A stretch of 59,378 nucleotides of DNA from Herpetosiphon llansteffanensis. Its GTDB lineage: Bacteria; Chloroflexota; Chloroflexia; Chloroflexales; Herpetosiphonaceae. Each line of letters starts with the position of its first letter. Position 1 is the stretch's first letter. The DNA is taken from the NCBI RefSeq assembly GCF_003205875.1, contig NZ_PUBZ01000096.1, positions 1-59,378 on the forward strand, given 5' to 3'. The notes under the pieces were generated by a model. That model was not told where the DNA came from and did no database searches. It saw nothing but the letters and a program-made list of their open reading frames with translations. The position numbers and the translations under genes were made by a program. Shown piece after piece: positions 9,651 through 19,164 of this stretch.

Positions 9651-11987
9651 TTACAACAAAATTGGCTGATCGTTGACTCGTTTTTGGCGCATTAGAAAGT
9701 GGCGTTTGAGTTCGGGGATAACATGAAAAGCCGCAGTTCCGGTTACCATGCTGTATTCTTCGAACATTCCATTAAAATCAACGTTTAAGCGTCGGCGAAA
9801 GATCGGGCCAGCCTGCAAGACCCGAATCAAGGCACTCACGCTGGTTTGATCAACAATCAAACAGGGAATTGAGTTGGTTTGAACCGCGTTATAAATGGCT
9901 GATGGCGTGGGTACAACCAGCCGAGTCGCATATTCAAACGCACTTAATCCTAGGCCCTTGAGGCCAACAATCGCGTTGCAATAGCGTTCTTCAAAGATTT
10001 TTTGCTCAAGCTGATCAAGGTTAGGATAGTCGAAGGCTAAACCAAGCTGGGTCGGTCGATGCTGCATAATTTGCAGATAGACAGCTGCCGTTTCACTGGG
10101 GCCAGCATCCTGCTCAAAGTGAGCTTTTGAGCGATAGATCGTCACCTCATAATTACAAAAAACGTGAAAGAGATCAAAATAGTTGAGGGTTTGGCTGGAA
10201 AGCAACTGTTTCGGATCGTAAATTGCTGCTTTTGGGCCTTGCCACGCCTCGCGAAAATTAAACAGCGCCTTGGTAATTGCTACCTGCGATTCGATAAAAT
10301 CGATCAGCTCGGTTTGCGGCTTTTCATGGCCAATCAAGCGCGAATCAAGAATGGGGCGCACTTGCTGCGGCGAAACTTCTTGTTGGATAGATTTTGTTGA
10401 CGCAAGCCAATTAAGGTATTTGGCATAATGCTTGGCAACTGCATTACGATCGGCCCACTTGGCGCTAGCGGTGAGCTTGAGCCATTGTTCGCGCTCCTCA
10501 TACAGCTGATATACATGGCGAAAACTCTTGAACGTGCGTTTACTGGTGGGGGCAAAAATCTCCCGCATTGCCTCAAACAAGGCCTCTTGATCAGGATCGT
10601 CTTTGGGCGTTAGTTGCTGTACTTTGAGCAAAGGATAAAAACTTTCGAGCAAGGCATATTGGTTGATATAGCCTTCGAGTTGATGTTTAGCTGGTAGTTG
10701 TTCAAGCTGCTGAATAAGCGTGGCCCATTCGGCGCGATTGAGGGTCTGTTGATCCCAAGGTTTGAGCGCTGCAAACGCTTCTTCGCTGACAAAAACATGG
10801 GCTTCGCTTGGGATGGTTGTTTCGGCGCGACCTAATACGCGGCCTGCGCGGCCAATCCGCTGGGTTAGTTCATCGCCAAATTTCGCATCGCAGATTAAGC
10901 GATCGATGCTTTGGCGCGTTTTGCCTGGCCGCCCAAAGTTGTAGCCAATATCGACCGTGGGCGTAGCCAGAATAATGGGCCGCACCAAGCGCCGATGCTC
11001 GGGCGGCTCTGGCCCAGTGATGCGAACTGGCTTCAGCTGGCGTAAGCTAGCATATATGCGGTTGATTTTGCCAAGACTGCTGCTAATAATCACGCTATCG
11101 AGCGCATTTGCCTGCCAATCGTCAATAACCTGGCTTTGAGTTTGCAGCCATTCTTCAAGATTGGCATTGTGAATCTGCAAGGTTAGCGGTGTCAAGGTTG
11201 GCGTTGTCGGCAAATCGGCGCTGCTTGCTGGCTCGTTATCGGGGCCAACGCGTTGCCAGCCATCAGCCCCAAATAGTTGATTTAGATAGCGATAGACTGC
11301 ATTGCGTGGTGTGGCTGAGAGCAAGCAAATTTTATAGCCAGCAGCAAAATAGCCCCATTCGTGCCAGAGCTTGAAGAAAAACAAGAAGTTGCTAAATTGC
11401 TTGGTATCGTAATAGTGAAATTCATCGATCACAATATAGCGAAATTGGCGAATAAATTTCTCCCAGACATTGCGCTGATCCAAGCGGCCATAGCGAAAAT
11501 AGAGCGCCAAGTAGAAAATATCGGGGTTGGCGACTGCCACGAATGGCAGTTTTTCAGCATCATCTGGTAGCCCAAGTTCTTGATTGAACGTCAAGGGGTT
11601 GGCGATGAGGCGCTGCAAAATTTCGCCGCGCCTGGTTTCGCTGCTGATCGCGCGGATTGTCGCAGCATTAATCGGAACTGCACGCATTGGAATGTTGTTG
11701 GCATCGATAAAGGCCTGAGCATCGGCGCAATGCTGCTCAATCAGGGCATTAGTTGGCGCAATAATCAAGGTATTGTGGCCTTGTTGGGCTGGGTGCAGCA
11801 AGCGCAACAGTGCAGCGTTGGTTTTGCCAGTGCCAGTCGCATAGGTATTCATCACCAATGGCGTTTGTTCAAGCGCTTGGTAAGTGCGCACTTGATGATA
11901 AAGCAATGGTGTAGCGCCGCGATAGGCTGGAATAGCCGCTGCTGGAGCCAATTTTTCTGCATGCCCGGTTAATTGAATCGTGATCAT
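9651..11987 (-). CDS. cas3: CRISPR-associated helicase Cas3 (type I-D, no HD domain)
   Basis: The 778-residue superfamily 2 helicase has Walker A ATGTGKT (50-56), DEFH at 188-191 as the DExH box, LLSATP (motif III, 223-228) and QRIGRAGR (motif VI, 376-383). There is no HD nuclease domain at either end, as expected for type I-D, in which the HD domain sits on Cas10d. Its role would be to unwind target DNA after Cascade binding. The start overlaps the csc1 stop by 4 bp. The position is notable: in the type I-D loci I know, such as the one on the Synechocystis plasmid, cas3 precedes cas10d, whereas here it lies between csc1 and cas6. Confidence 0.95.
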   Translation of the reverse strand: MITIQLTGHAEKLAPAAAIPAYRGATPLLYHQVRTYQALEQTPLVMNTYATGTGKTNAALLRLLHPAQQGHNTLIIAPTNALIEQHCADAQAFIDANNIPMRAVPINAATIRAISSETRRGEILQRLIANPLTFNQELGLPDDAEKLPFVAVANPDIFYLALYFRYGRLDQRNVWEKFIRQFRYIVIDEFHYYDTKQFSNFLFFFKLWHEWGYFAAGYKICLLSATPRNAVYRYLNQLFGADGWQRVGPDNEPASSADLPTTPTLTPLTLQIHNANLEEWLQTQSQVIDDWQANALDSVIISSSLGKINRIYASLRQLKPVRITGPEPPEHRRLVRPIILATPTVDIGYNFGRPGKTRQSIDRLICDAKFGDELTQRIGRAGRVLGRAETTIPSEAHVFVSEEAFAALKPWDQQTLNRAEWATLIQQLEQLPAKHQLEGYINQYALLESFYPLLKVQQLTPKDDPDQEALFEAMREIFAPTSKRTFKSFRHVYQLYEEREQWLKLTASAKWADRNAVAKHYAKYLNWLASTKSIQQEVSPQQVRPILDSRLIGHEKPQTELIDFIESQVAITKALFNFREAWQGPKAAIYDPKQLLSSQTLNYFDLFHVFCNYEVTIYRSKAHFEQDAGPSETAAVYLQIMQHRPTQLGLAFDYPNLDQLEQKIFEERYCNAIVGLKGLGLSAFEYATRLVVPTPSAIYNAVQTNSIPCLIVDQTSVSALIRVLQAGPIFRRRLNVDFNGMFEEYSMVTGTAAFHVIPELKRHFLMRQKRVNDQPILL

Positions 11988-12745
11988 TTGAAGGCCTCCA
12001 GATTAAAGGCCATACCTTTGGGCAGCAACTTGCCATCATCAAGTTCATAGCATGGGCCTTGCACATGGCTATTGCGAATTAATGGCGTTGGCGGCACATG
12101 CAACACATCAAAGGCCAATAAGCGACATGCTGGGTTGAGATCGGCTCCTGCCAGCAAAAATGGGATGCTTCCGCCAGCGCTTTCTGCGCGAATCGTGACA
12201 GGCTGGCTTTGCAGAAAAGCCTTACTCATCCATTTGCCAAGCCGCAAATAGCTGGGCAGGCGCAGATCGCTTTGACTGATGGCATAAAACTCGGCGCTTG
12301 TGCCAATGGCCAGTGCTCGAATGCGGCCAAATTGCGGGCGATTCTCGACCCGTACTTTTTTTGGTGTGCTCACGCCATCGTGGATATACCACGAGCTGCC
12401 ATTGCGTTCGGCCCATGTGCCTTCGGGCGCGGTAATGATGGCGTTATTGCCCATGGCAAACCAATAGCTTTCTGCTTGGGCATTGAATTGACCAAGGCTA
12501 AATTTGGCTGCATCGGTAATCGTGGCAGGTGTCAAATAGACACCTGCCTGATTTAACGCTGCCAAATCTTGTTGATAGTAGATGGTTTTGCCATCGTTGT
12601 AGTAGCGGCTGGGTGCTAAGCCCAAGGCATAGGCCAAGGCGATATGCCCAATAAAGGCCTCAGTTTGATACAAATTGCTAATTTCACGGCTGCTAAAAAA
12701 GGTTGGCTCTTGCAACACCAGCCGACAGCGATAAATCTGTACCAT
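11984..12745 (-). CDS. csc1: Type I-D Cascade subunit Csc1 (Cas5d)
   Basis: This 253-residue protein is assigned to Csc1, the Cas5-like subunit that caps the 5' end of the crRNA in the I-D Cascade complex. The N-terminal MVQIYRCRLVLQEPTFFSSREI resembles the family's first strand and adjacent helix, and the size fits. The stronger support is its position directly after csc2 (2 bp gap) and before cas3 (4 bp overlap). I cannot point to a catalytic motif, and none is expected. Confidence 0.85.
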   Translation of the reverse strand: MVQIYRCRLVLQEPTFFSSREISNLYQTEAFIGHIALAYALGLAPSRYYNDGKTIYYQQDLAALNQAGVYLTPATITDAAKFSLGQFNAQAESYWFAMGNNAIITAPEGTWAERNGSSWYIHDGVSTPKKVRVENRPQFGRIRALAIGTSAEFYAISQSDLRLPSYLRLGKWMSKAFLQSQPVTIRAESAGGSIPFLLAGADLNPACRLLAFDVLHVPPTPLIRNSHVQGPCYELDDGKLLPKGMAFNLEAFK

Positions 12746-12747
12746 GG

Positions 12748-13740
12748 TTATTTCCCTTTTTTCTGAGTAGCAGGATAACTGGCTGCCAGCCGCGAGAGCA
12801 TGGTTTTGAGCTGTTCAGGGTCGGCATAGATTTGGCCCAATTCGGCAACCAAACTTTCACGTTCTGCTTCGCTCAACCAGGTAACTTGGCCAATGACTCG
12901 TTGTCGCAGCGCTTGCATGGCTTGTTGGGCGGCGTTGTTAATCGTGCTGGTGTGGAGTGGAAACGACGGTTCATACTCGTCGCCGCGCAATAAATCGTAG
13001 GTATGTTGCACCCACTCAAGGTTAGAGAACAATTCGCAATTGCTCCAGGCCATGCCAACAACGTGATTGCGGGTTTTGCCAATGCGCGAGGAGATTGCGC
13101 CATAGCGGCTTGAGCGCAGAATATTGCCAACGATATAGCGTAATTCATCGGCGCTGACATCCTTGAGGGTTTCAATATCGAGAAAGACACTTTCGGGCTT
13201 GACATATTCATCGGTGCCAATACTAGTCGAGGCATCGCCAGTTTCGGGGTTGCGCATGGTGCTGTTATCGAACAAGGCATTGAATTGGCGCGTGCCAATA
13301 ATCGTTGCAGCAGGGTGCAAACTGAAGGCATCGTCGGTGATGACCCGTGAGCGTTGCGCTCCGCCGCCACCAGCAGCATAGCCATAGACCATACAATCGA
13401 TACAGCGTTCGCAAGGGTTGTTGGTGTTGAGCGAGCAGATCGCATTGGCCTTGGGCGTGGTGTGCAAAAGCTGATATTCGCGCAGCAATTCGCGGCCCAT
13501 GCGCCGCTCGACAGCAACTTGTTTGCGCTTGCTGATGACAACCCGTTGAATTAATTGGTTATCGCCGCCCTCCTTACCAGCAAAAACAAATTCGCGGTTA
13601 AGTGGCTCGCCGCTGCCTTCGGTGCGAAACATGGCCTCAGATTCGACGTGGCGCAGAATAAAGATGCTAACAAAACGGCCATGCGGATAGGGATTGTACT
13701 GGTCGATCAGGTGGTTTTGGTAGTTGTTCAAAATGCTCAT
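12748..13740 (-). CDS. csc2: Type I-D Cascade backbone subunit Csc2 (Cas7d)
   Basis: The 330-residue protein is the Cas7-family backbone that coats the crRNA spacer. It includes the Csc2-like block NNPCERCIDCMVYGYAAGGGG around residues 107-127, with a CxxC pair that may bind zinc, and a following segment SRVITDDAFSLHP. The start is supported by AAGGAG about 9 nt upstream. It lies 31 bp after cas10d and 2 bp before csc1. Several copies of Csc2 would assemble along one crRNA of about 35-nt spacer length. Confidence 0.92.
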   Translation of the reverse strand: MSILNNYQNHLIDQYNPYPHGRFVSIFILRHVESEAMFRTEGSGEPLNREFVFAGKEGGDNQLIQRVVISKRKQVAVERRMGRELLREYQLLHTTPKANAICSLNTNNPCERCIDCMVYGYAAGGGGAQRSRVITDDAFSLHPAATIIGTRQFNALFDNSTMRNPETGDASTSIGTDEYVKPESVFLDIETLKDVSADELRYIVGNILRSSRYGAISSRIGKTRNHVVGMAWSNCELFSNLEWVQHTYDLLRGDEYEPSFPLHTSTINNAAQQAMQALRQRVIGQVTWLSEAERESLVAELGQIYADPEQLKTMLSRLAASYPATQKKGK

Positions 13741-13771
13741 TCTTGATGCTCCTTAATCAATGCAAAAACAA

Positions 13772-16726
13772 TTATTCAGTTTCGTTGCTATCGTTGAGAC
13801 CTTCTGCTTGGGCTTCTTCGGCGCTGAGTGGTTTGGCGCGGAAATGTTGTTGCAGATAAAAGTGATAGGCTGAGCGCAAAACTTTTTCGTGGTTGAGCAA
13901 GCGCGCAGGTTTGCCTGCATACACGCCATAATAAATATCGCTGAAAAATATTTGGACAAAAGCTTCGCAGGCGGCGAGTAGCTTCTTGCCACTCTTAAAG
14001 CCGCTCAACGTGCGGGTGCGTTGAATGTGCTGATACATATCTTCAATGGCTGCTGCTTGAAGCACCGCAGGATTTAACTCTTCGCTTTGCAGATTAATTT
14101 TGCGCAGCACTTCATCCAAGGCTGTGAGCATTGAACTTTTTTTCCACGAGGAGCCGCGTAAATTGCCTTGGCGGGCAATTTCGGCTAGCCGATTGAGTGC
14201 TATGTCAAGATCTTTCATCAAGCGATCCTCCATACTAAGGGCTAAAGCTCGGACTGGTTGGAACAGCGTGCGGATCAACCAAACTGAGGCCTGATGGCCA
14301 GCTTTGGCTTCGGCATATTTTTCGGCCAAGTAAAAAATGCGCAGCGGATGATCGGCCATTGCCCCAATAAAATCGACAACCGGATCGGCATTGGCCAGCG
14401 CCACAACCTCACGAATTTGATACAACCATTCAAGTTGTTGCCAGAGTTTGCTTAAACTGCCTGGGTCTTTGGATTTTTGGGCGAAATATTCGTAATCGTT
14501 TTGGCGCACGAAGCCACGGGCATGCAGCGGAGTCAAATCAACATACACATCGCCAAAGGCTTCTTTGCTAAGTGGTGGCACGGCGGCAGCGCTGAGCAAA
14601 ACCTTGCAGCCAAAATGATGCTGCAATAACAAGGCGTGTTGCAAGGCAAAGAGAAAGCGCTCTGTATCGGTTTCGCCTGCAGGATTGAGCGGCAAGGTGA
14701 TTAAACCGCCAAGTGTTTTGCTATAGCGCGGGCTATACAAACCATAAGGCTGGGCTTTATCGGCCTTGGTGCGCATGGTGAAATTCAGGGTTGGCGCACG
14801 CTTTTGGGCAATAGCCAAGATTGCTGTGCTCACATCGTTCAAGCGCACAGCTCCGGTCAGCGTATCTTCACGAGTCAAATGCTGAAAGGTTGAGCGTAAG
14901 CTTTCGAGTAATGGCGCTGGCAAAAACGAGTAGGGAAACATGTGCAAATAGATGGTACGCTCGCCACTGATCTCACGATAGTTGAGCTTTTCGACCAAAT
15001 ATTGGATTAAGCACAGCTCGCAAATGTGTTTAACTGGCTCGCCTGGGCCGCCAACCAGCCGATTTGAGAACATTTGAATTTTGATGTCGGAGCGCACATT
15101 GGCCGAACCCCATTTGTCGGTTTTCATTGGCAGGCTACATTGGACACATTGTTTGTAATTTTGGCGCACATAATTGGGCAGGCTGCCAGCAAAATCAGCG
15201 GCGCTGCGCTCCTGCCCATCAAACACCAACACATGTTGCAAATAGGCATCAATCGTTGCTAAGCGTGGGTCGCTCGTGGTTTGGCTATCGATCAGCCTGC
15301 TGCCATCGGCTTCAATGTTGGTATAGAGCTGTTCGCTGGTTAGTTGCAGTTCGGTGGCAATTGCATAGGCGCGATCCATGCGGGCATCAAAGCCATCGTA
15401 GACCGCCCAACGCTCTGCTGGAAGATCGAGTAATTGATAGAGATGCTGCCATGCATCGGGAATTGCCTGCTCGCAATGCTCGATGAGAAAAATGTAGTAG
15501 CTGCGAATTAGCTCGCCAAGCTGCAACTGGCTATTGGTTTGCGGCACGGGGCCACGTTCTAAAATGGCTTCGATTGCCTGCTTGGTTGCTTGCTGATCGC
15601 TTGGATTGGCTGCCTTGGCTTGGCGTTTGGCAAGCAGCTCGCGGGTGCGTTTGATTGATGCTTCGTTGAGTGCTTGCATTTTATCTGCTTTAACCATGCG
15701 GCGTTGAATGATAGCATCAATCGCGGCCAGAATTTTGGCGAATGGCAGATTGAGTTCTAAGCATTTGCGATCAACGGTGATGCCCATGTTGATTGCACGA
15801 ATAAACTCGCGAAAGCCTGCGCTGGTCATTTCATTAATTGTGTCGGCCACGCGGGCGGCAATCGCTGAACGCACCGTCGAATCTAGGGTTGGCTTGTGAC
15901 CTTTTGGTTGGAGATAGGCCACGCCATCGGGATAATAGAGCAATGGGATGAGGCCGAAGCGTTGGTTAATTTCCTCGACCACTGCATTGTGGATAATGTT
16001 GCTAAAACTGCCGCGCTGTTCGGCCACGCGATGCCGCCAAAAGGTATATTGTTGGTTGCTAAATGTGTTGATCGAATGCAGAAACTGATCTTTATGGCGT
16101 TGTTCTTCGAGGGTTTGCGACAAATCGATGCCATCTGCTGCCCGCATGAGCAACACAAGTTTATCGAGCCGATCCATGGGCAATTTGAATTTCGGCTGAT
16201 TGTTCAAATTGAGGGCTTGCACGCCAGTCCAAGTATGGCCTGAATGGCGTTGCATCAGGCTAATAATATCGTTGAGATAGGCTTCGTAGCCCTCGAAAAA
16301 CTCATCAAGTTTAACGTTGCTCATCTCGTGCACAACATTATTGGGCTTGGTTAGCTCTAAATAGCTCTGATACTGCTCGCTTGCTTGAACTTTATTGATG
16401 TCGTGGATTGTGAAGGCGGTAAACAAAACCTTGGTTTCTTCGTCGCTGAGTTGTAACAGGCCGCGCAAATGCTGAAGCACCAAGATGCCATTCAAAACGT
16501 GGTTATACAGCGATTCGCCTGCCTTGCCACCTTCGCTCAGGCTATATTGAATAACCTGTTTGTAGGGCAATAAGCCATCATTGATCACATATTTACGATA
16601 GCGTTCGAATAAATCCTCCTCGTTTGGGGCTGGGCCGAGTAAAAGGTCAAAGAATTTGGGGTCGATGGGTGTTGCGTCGCTGGCTGCTTCCTCCGCTTCT
16701 GCATTCAAAATTGCTTCATCATCCAT
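13772..16726 (-). CDS. cas10d: Type I-D large subunit Cas10d (Csc3) with HD nuclease domain
   Basis: At 984 residues this is the signature protein of subtype I-D. An N-terminal HD nuclease domain is visible: H76 (YNHVLNG), H108-D109 (FTIHDINK), H161/H164 (QRHSGH) and D199 (RAADGID). A Cys4 zinc-finger-like element, CVQC and CELC, lies near the middle, and the rest resembles a Cas10-like large subunit with no GGDD cyclase motif seen. In type I-D this protein recognises the target and supplies the DNA-cutting activity that Cas3 lacks. It is the first gene of the cas operon, with a strong AGGAGG ribosome site 7 nt before the ATG and a promoter-like sequence about 65 nt upstream. Confidence 0.95.
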   Translation of the reverse strand: MDDEAILNAEAEEAASDATPIDPKFFDLLLGPAPNEEDLFERYRKYVINDGLLPYKQVIQYSLSEGGKAGESLYNHVLNGILVLQHLRGLLQLSDEETKVLFTAFTIHDINKVQASEQYQSYLELTKPNNVVHEMSNVKLDEFFEGYEAYLNDIISLMQRHSGHTWTGVQALNLNNQPKFKLPMDRLDKLVLLMRAADGIDLSQTLEEQRHKDQFLHSINTFSNQQYTFWRHRVAEQRGSFSNIIHNAVVEEINQRFGLIPLLYYPDGVAYLQPKGHKPTLDSTVRSAIAARVADTINEMTSAGFREFIRAINMGITVDRKCLELNLPFAKILAAIDAIIQRRMVKADKMQALNEASIKRTRELLAKRQAKAANPSDQQATKQAIEAILERGPVPQTNSQLQLGELIRSYYIFLIEHCEQAIPDAWQHLYQLLDLPAERWAVYDGFDARMDRAYAIATELQLTSEQLYTNIEADGSRLIDSQTTSDPRLATIDAYLQHVLVFDGQERSAADFAGSLPNYVRQNYKQCVQCSLPMKTDKWGSANVRSDIKIQMFSNRLVGGPGEPVKHICELCLIQYLVEKLNYREISGERTIYLHMFPYSFLPAPLLESLRSTFQHLTREDTLTGAVRLNDVSTAILAIAQKRAPTLNFTMRTKADKAQPYGLYSPRYSKTLGGLITLPLNPAGETDTERFLFALQHALLLQHHFGCKVLLSAAAVPPLSKEAFGDVYVDLTPLHARGFVRQNDYEYFAQKSKDPGSLSKLWQQLEWLYQIREVVALANADPVVDFIGAMADHPLRIFYLAEKYAEAKAGHQASVWLIRTLFQPVRALALSMEDRLMKDLDIALNRLAEIARQGNLRGSSWKKSSMLTALDEVLRKINLQSEELNPAVLQAAAIEDMYQHIQRTRTLSGFKSGKKLLAACEAFVQIFFSDIYYGVYAGKPARLLNHEKVLRSAYHFYLQQHFRAKPLSAEEAQAEGLNDSNETE

Positions 16727-16783
16727 GCTGCCTCCTGAAACGCACTATAACGTGAGAGGATGTAATTGCTTGCTGTGATGTTT

Positions 16784-16822
16784 TAAATCTAGTATACACG
16801 ATGCTGCGGACACTGGATGTCC
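16784..16822 (-). promoter_or_regulatory. Candidate cas operon promoter
   Basis: On the minus strand a TATACT hexamer (16796-16791) would start transcription near 16784, leaving a 5' UTR of about 58 nt ahead of cas10d. The -35 region is not clear: TGGACA lies somewhat too far upstream. It belongs to a small inverted repeat, GGACA-N5-TGTCC, at about 16808-16822, which might be a regulator site. This is a weak prediction. Confidence 0.4.
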
Positions 16823-16939
16823 ATTTTTGCTTGAGCGCATGGAATTTGGCCACGAATTTTGCCAATCCATGCGCTGTTGGGCGATTGCAGATTGAAGCTG
16901 ATGCAGGATTTAGCGGAGTGTGAGGGTAGTCGGCGTATG

Positions 16940-17470
16940 CTAGAAGCGTTTTTCCATGCGAATGTCGGCCCACATGCGTTCTTGCCAGTAGGTAAACTCG
17001 TTGATGCGGCCAATTTCGCGGTAGCCCCGTTTTGTGTAGAGTGCAAACGCTGGCTGGTTAAATTCGAACACGCCTAGTTCAATGCGCTTGAGGCCTTGGG
17101 CAGCAATTTGTTGCTCTAAATAGTCGAGGGCTTGGTTGCCAATACCTTTGCCGCGTGCTTGGCTCTCGCCAATCGTAATCCCAATCCAAGCGCTATTTGC
17201 TTCGTGCTGCAAAAGCAGCGGCGGATCAATTTGATAACTCATTTCGCCAATTAAGCGCTGATCAGCATAAATTAGATAGATTGCTGTATCTTGAATGCGT
17301 TGTGCTAAGCTCGCAACCGTTACTTCCTTAAAGGCATTTAAATCTGCTTGATTGCGATTTAGGCGGGCGAGATAATTAATTTGTTGGTCATTTTCCCAAC
17401 GCGTAAACGCCTCAGCGATTGCGGTAGTTGGTTCAGTGAGGCGGCTAAAGTGAATGTTGGTCATGCTCAT
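16940..17470 (-). CDS. GNAT family N-acetyltransferase
   Basis: The 176-residue protein has the GNAT fold signature: the acetyl-CoA pyrophosphate-binding loop ARGKGIGNQAL after the strand SAWIGITIG, and a C-terminal ELGVFEFNQPAFALYTKRGYREIGR block, the usual last motif of RimJ/RimL and SpeG-like enzymes. It would move an acetyl group from acetyl-CoA to an amine on a small molecule or a protein terminus. The substrate cannot be told from sequence. An alternative start 6 bp downstream (MTNIHF) is possible. It is transcribed toward the cas operon but separated from it by about 210 bp containing the cas promoter. Confidence 0.88.
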   Translation of the reverse strand: MSMTNIHFSRLTEPTTAIAEAFTRWENDQQINYLARLNRNQADLNAFKEVTVASLAQRIQDTAIYLIYADQRLIGEMSYQIDPPLLLQHEANSAWIGITIGESQARGKGIGNQALDYLEQQIAAQGLKRIELGVFEFNQPAFALYTKRGYREIGRINEFTYWQERMWADIRMEKRF

Positions 17471-17567
17471 TCCTTGCGCAAAAATTTGGTTCTTTGGCTA
17501 TCGTACTGCGTTGGTTGGCAGCTCGCAAGTAACGCAGCATGATGAGCTATTAACCATTCATTCCCTC

Positions 17568-17752
17568 ACCCCCCCAACCCCCTCTCCCACTAAACGCGGG
17601 CGAGGGGGAGCCGACCATTGTTCACCAAACATTGCGACAGAACCACGGAATGAACGCCCCTCGCCCGCGTTTTCATGACAACTCATGCAAGAACCACGCA
17701 AAAAAAGCCCCGCGCCCGCGCACGGGAGAGGGGTTGGGGTGAGGGGATCTTA
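17568..17752. repeat. GC-rich nested palindromic repeat, copy 1 (composite)
   Basis: This is a member of the dispersed repeat family. The left arm begins CCCTCACCCCCC and contains a hairpin CCCCCTCTCCC/GGGCGAGGGGG. The right arm ends GGGAGAGGGGTTGGGG then TGAGGGGATC. This copy is longer than the others: after a first GCCCCTCGCCCGCG block the sequence restarts about 45 bp later with a second, as if two elements had recombined. It lies between convergently or separately transcribed genes and has no coding capacity. Confidence 0.85.
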
Positions 17753-17769
17753 AACCAATCACCAGCATC

Positions 17770-19134
17770 CTAGCGTTGGGTGATGAACATTGGCAAGCCA
17801 TTACGCGAGCCGAGCGTACCGTCCATCCAAATTTGGGGCGTATGGCCGGGCACGTTGCGCAGGGCAAAATGGCGGGCAAGCATGGCCACAATCACATGCG
17901 ATTCAAATAACGAGAAATTATTGCCAATGCAAATCCGTTGGCCTGCTGCAAATGGATGATACGCAAACGGATGGCGCTGGGCTTCGCGCTCTGGCAACCA
18001 ACGATCAGGGTCAAAGCGCAGCGGATCATCCCAGAAATCGGGGTGACGATGGGTCAGATAGGGCATGACGGTCATGCGTGCGCCAATCGGCACCTTGATG
18101 CCATCAAATTCATCGGTTGCAACTGCATCGCGGGCATACATCGGCGCAGCGGGATAGAGCCGCAAGGTTTCTTTGATGACTTGCAAGGTGTAGGGCAATT
18201 GCTTGAGCAGCTCCAACGTTGGTGGATTGTCGCCAAGGACGCTATCGATTTCGGCCTGCATGCGCTCGGCAACCTCTGGATTATTGGCCAAGGCATACCA
18301 CAGGAACGACAGCGTGCGGGCGGTGGTTTCGTGGCCTGCAAAAAAGACCGTAATTGCTTCATCGCGCAATAAAACCGTTGACATTGGCTCGCCGGTTTCC
18401 TCATCGCGGGCTTGCATCATACGGGTGAGCAAATCGTTGGGCCAGTGCTCTGGCGCTTGGCGTTGACGCTCGGCGATGATGCCTTGAATATAGTCATTAA
18501 CCCGTTTGCGGGCATCCAAGTAGGCGCGATTTTTGGGTGTTGGCATCCACAAGGGCGCATGCAACGGGTTCATTTGGCGGCTTGATGCAAAGCCAATCAT
18601 GGTTTCGACGGCATGTTTGACCCAAGCAATCGTTTCGTCGGCTTCGAGGGTAAACATACTTTTGAGAATGATCGAGGCCGTCAGCACCGACATTTCGGTC
18701 AGAATATCGAGCGGCTCGCCCTGTTTGGCGGCAGCAGACCAGCGCTCGCGAAACCAAACCCCATCGTCAACCATAATTGGCAAGTAGGTTTCGATTGAGC
18801 GGGGCGTGAAAAACGGAGCCATCAGTTTGCGTTGCCGCCGCCACAAGCTGCCAGTGCTTGCCACCAAGCCATCGCCCAATAACAGTTTGCGCACGCCTTC
18901 ATAGCTCGCTTTTTTCGAATAGGTATCGCGTTGCTCAACCATCACCCGTTTGACATGATCAGGGTGCACAATCAAAAACATATCTTGCGAGCCAAGTTGC
19001 AAATGCGCGAGATCGCCATAGCGTCGCCAGGTTGATTCAAAAAATTGGAGTGTTCCTTGGCGTTTGACCTCAAGCGCAATATCAAGCGCCAAACGGCTGC
19101 GCCGATGTGGGATTGAACGAACGGCGGTTGTCAT
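17770..19134 (-). CDS. Cytochrome P450
   Basis: The 454-residue protein has all P450 landmarks: I-helix AGHETT (266-271) for oxygen activation, the KETLR motif of helix K (E322, R325), and the heme-binding loop FAAGQRICIG with the thiolate ligand C402. The WRRQRKLMAPFF segment (C-helix region, about 98-109) is also typical. No redox partner domain is fused, so it needs external ferredoxin and reductase. The substrate is unknown. It follows the tetR gene by 30 bp on the same strand, so the pair is probably an operon under TetR control. Long-chain acids or terpenoids are possible substrates, but this is a guess. Confidence 0.95.
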   Translation of the reverse strand: MTTAVRSIPHRRSRLALDIALEVKRQGTLQFFESTWRRYGDLAHLQLGSQDMFLIVHPDHVKRVMVEQRDTYSKKASYEGVRKLLLGDGLVASTGSLWRRQRKLMAPFFTPRSIETYLPIMVDDGVWFRERWSAAAKQGEPLDILTEMSVLTASIILKSMFTLEADETIAWVKHAVETMIGFASSRQMNPLHAPLWMPTPKNRAYLDARKRVNDYIQGIIAERQRQAPEHWPNDLLTRMMQARDEETGEPMSTVLLRDEAITVFFAGHETTARTLSFLWYALANNPEVAERMQAEIDSVLGDNPPTLELLKQLPYTLQVIKETLRLYPAAPMYARDAVATDEFDGIKVPIGARMTVMPYLTHRHPDFWDDPLRFDPDRWLPEREAQRHPFAYHPFAAGQRICIGNNFSLFESHVIVAMLARHFALRNVPGHTPQIWMDGTLGSRNGLPMFITQR

Positions 19135-19164
19135 AACAAAAACTCCTTCGATTGCAGCAATGAT

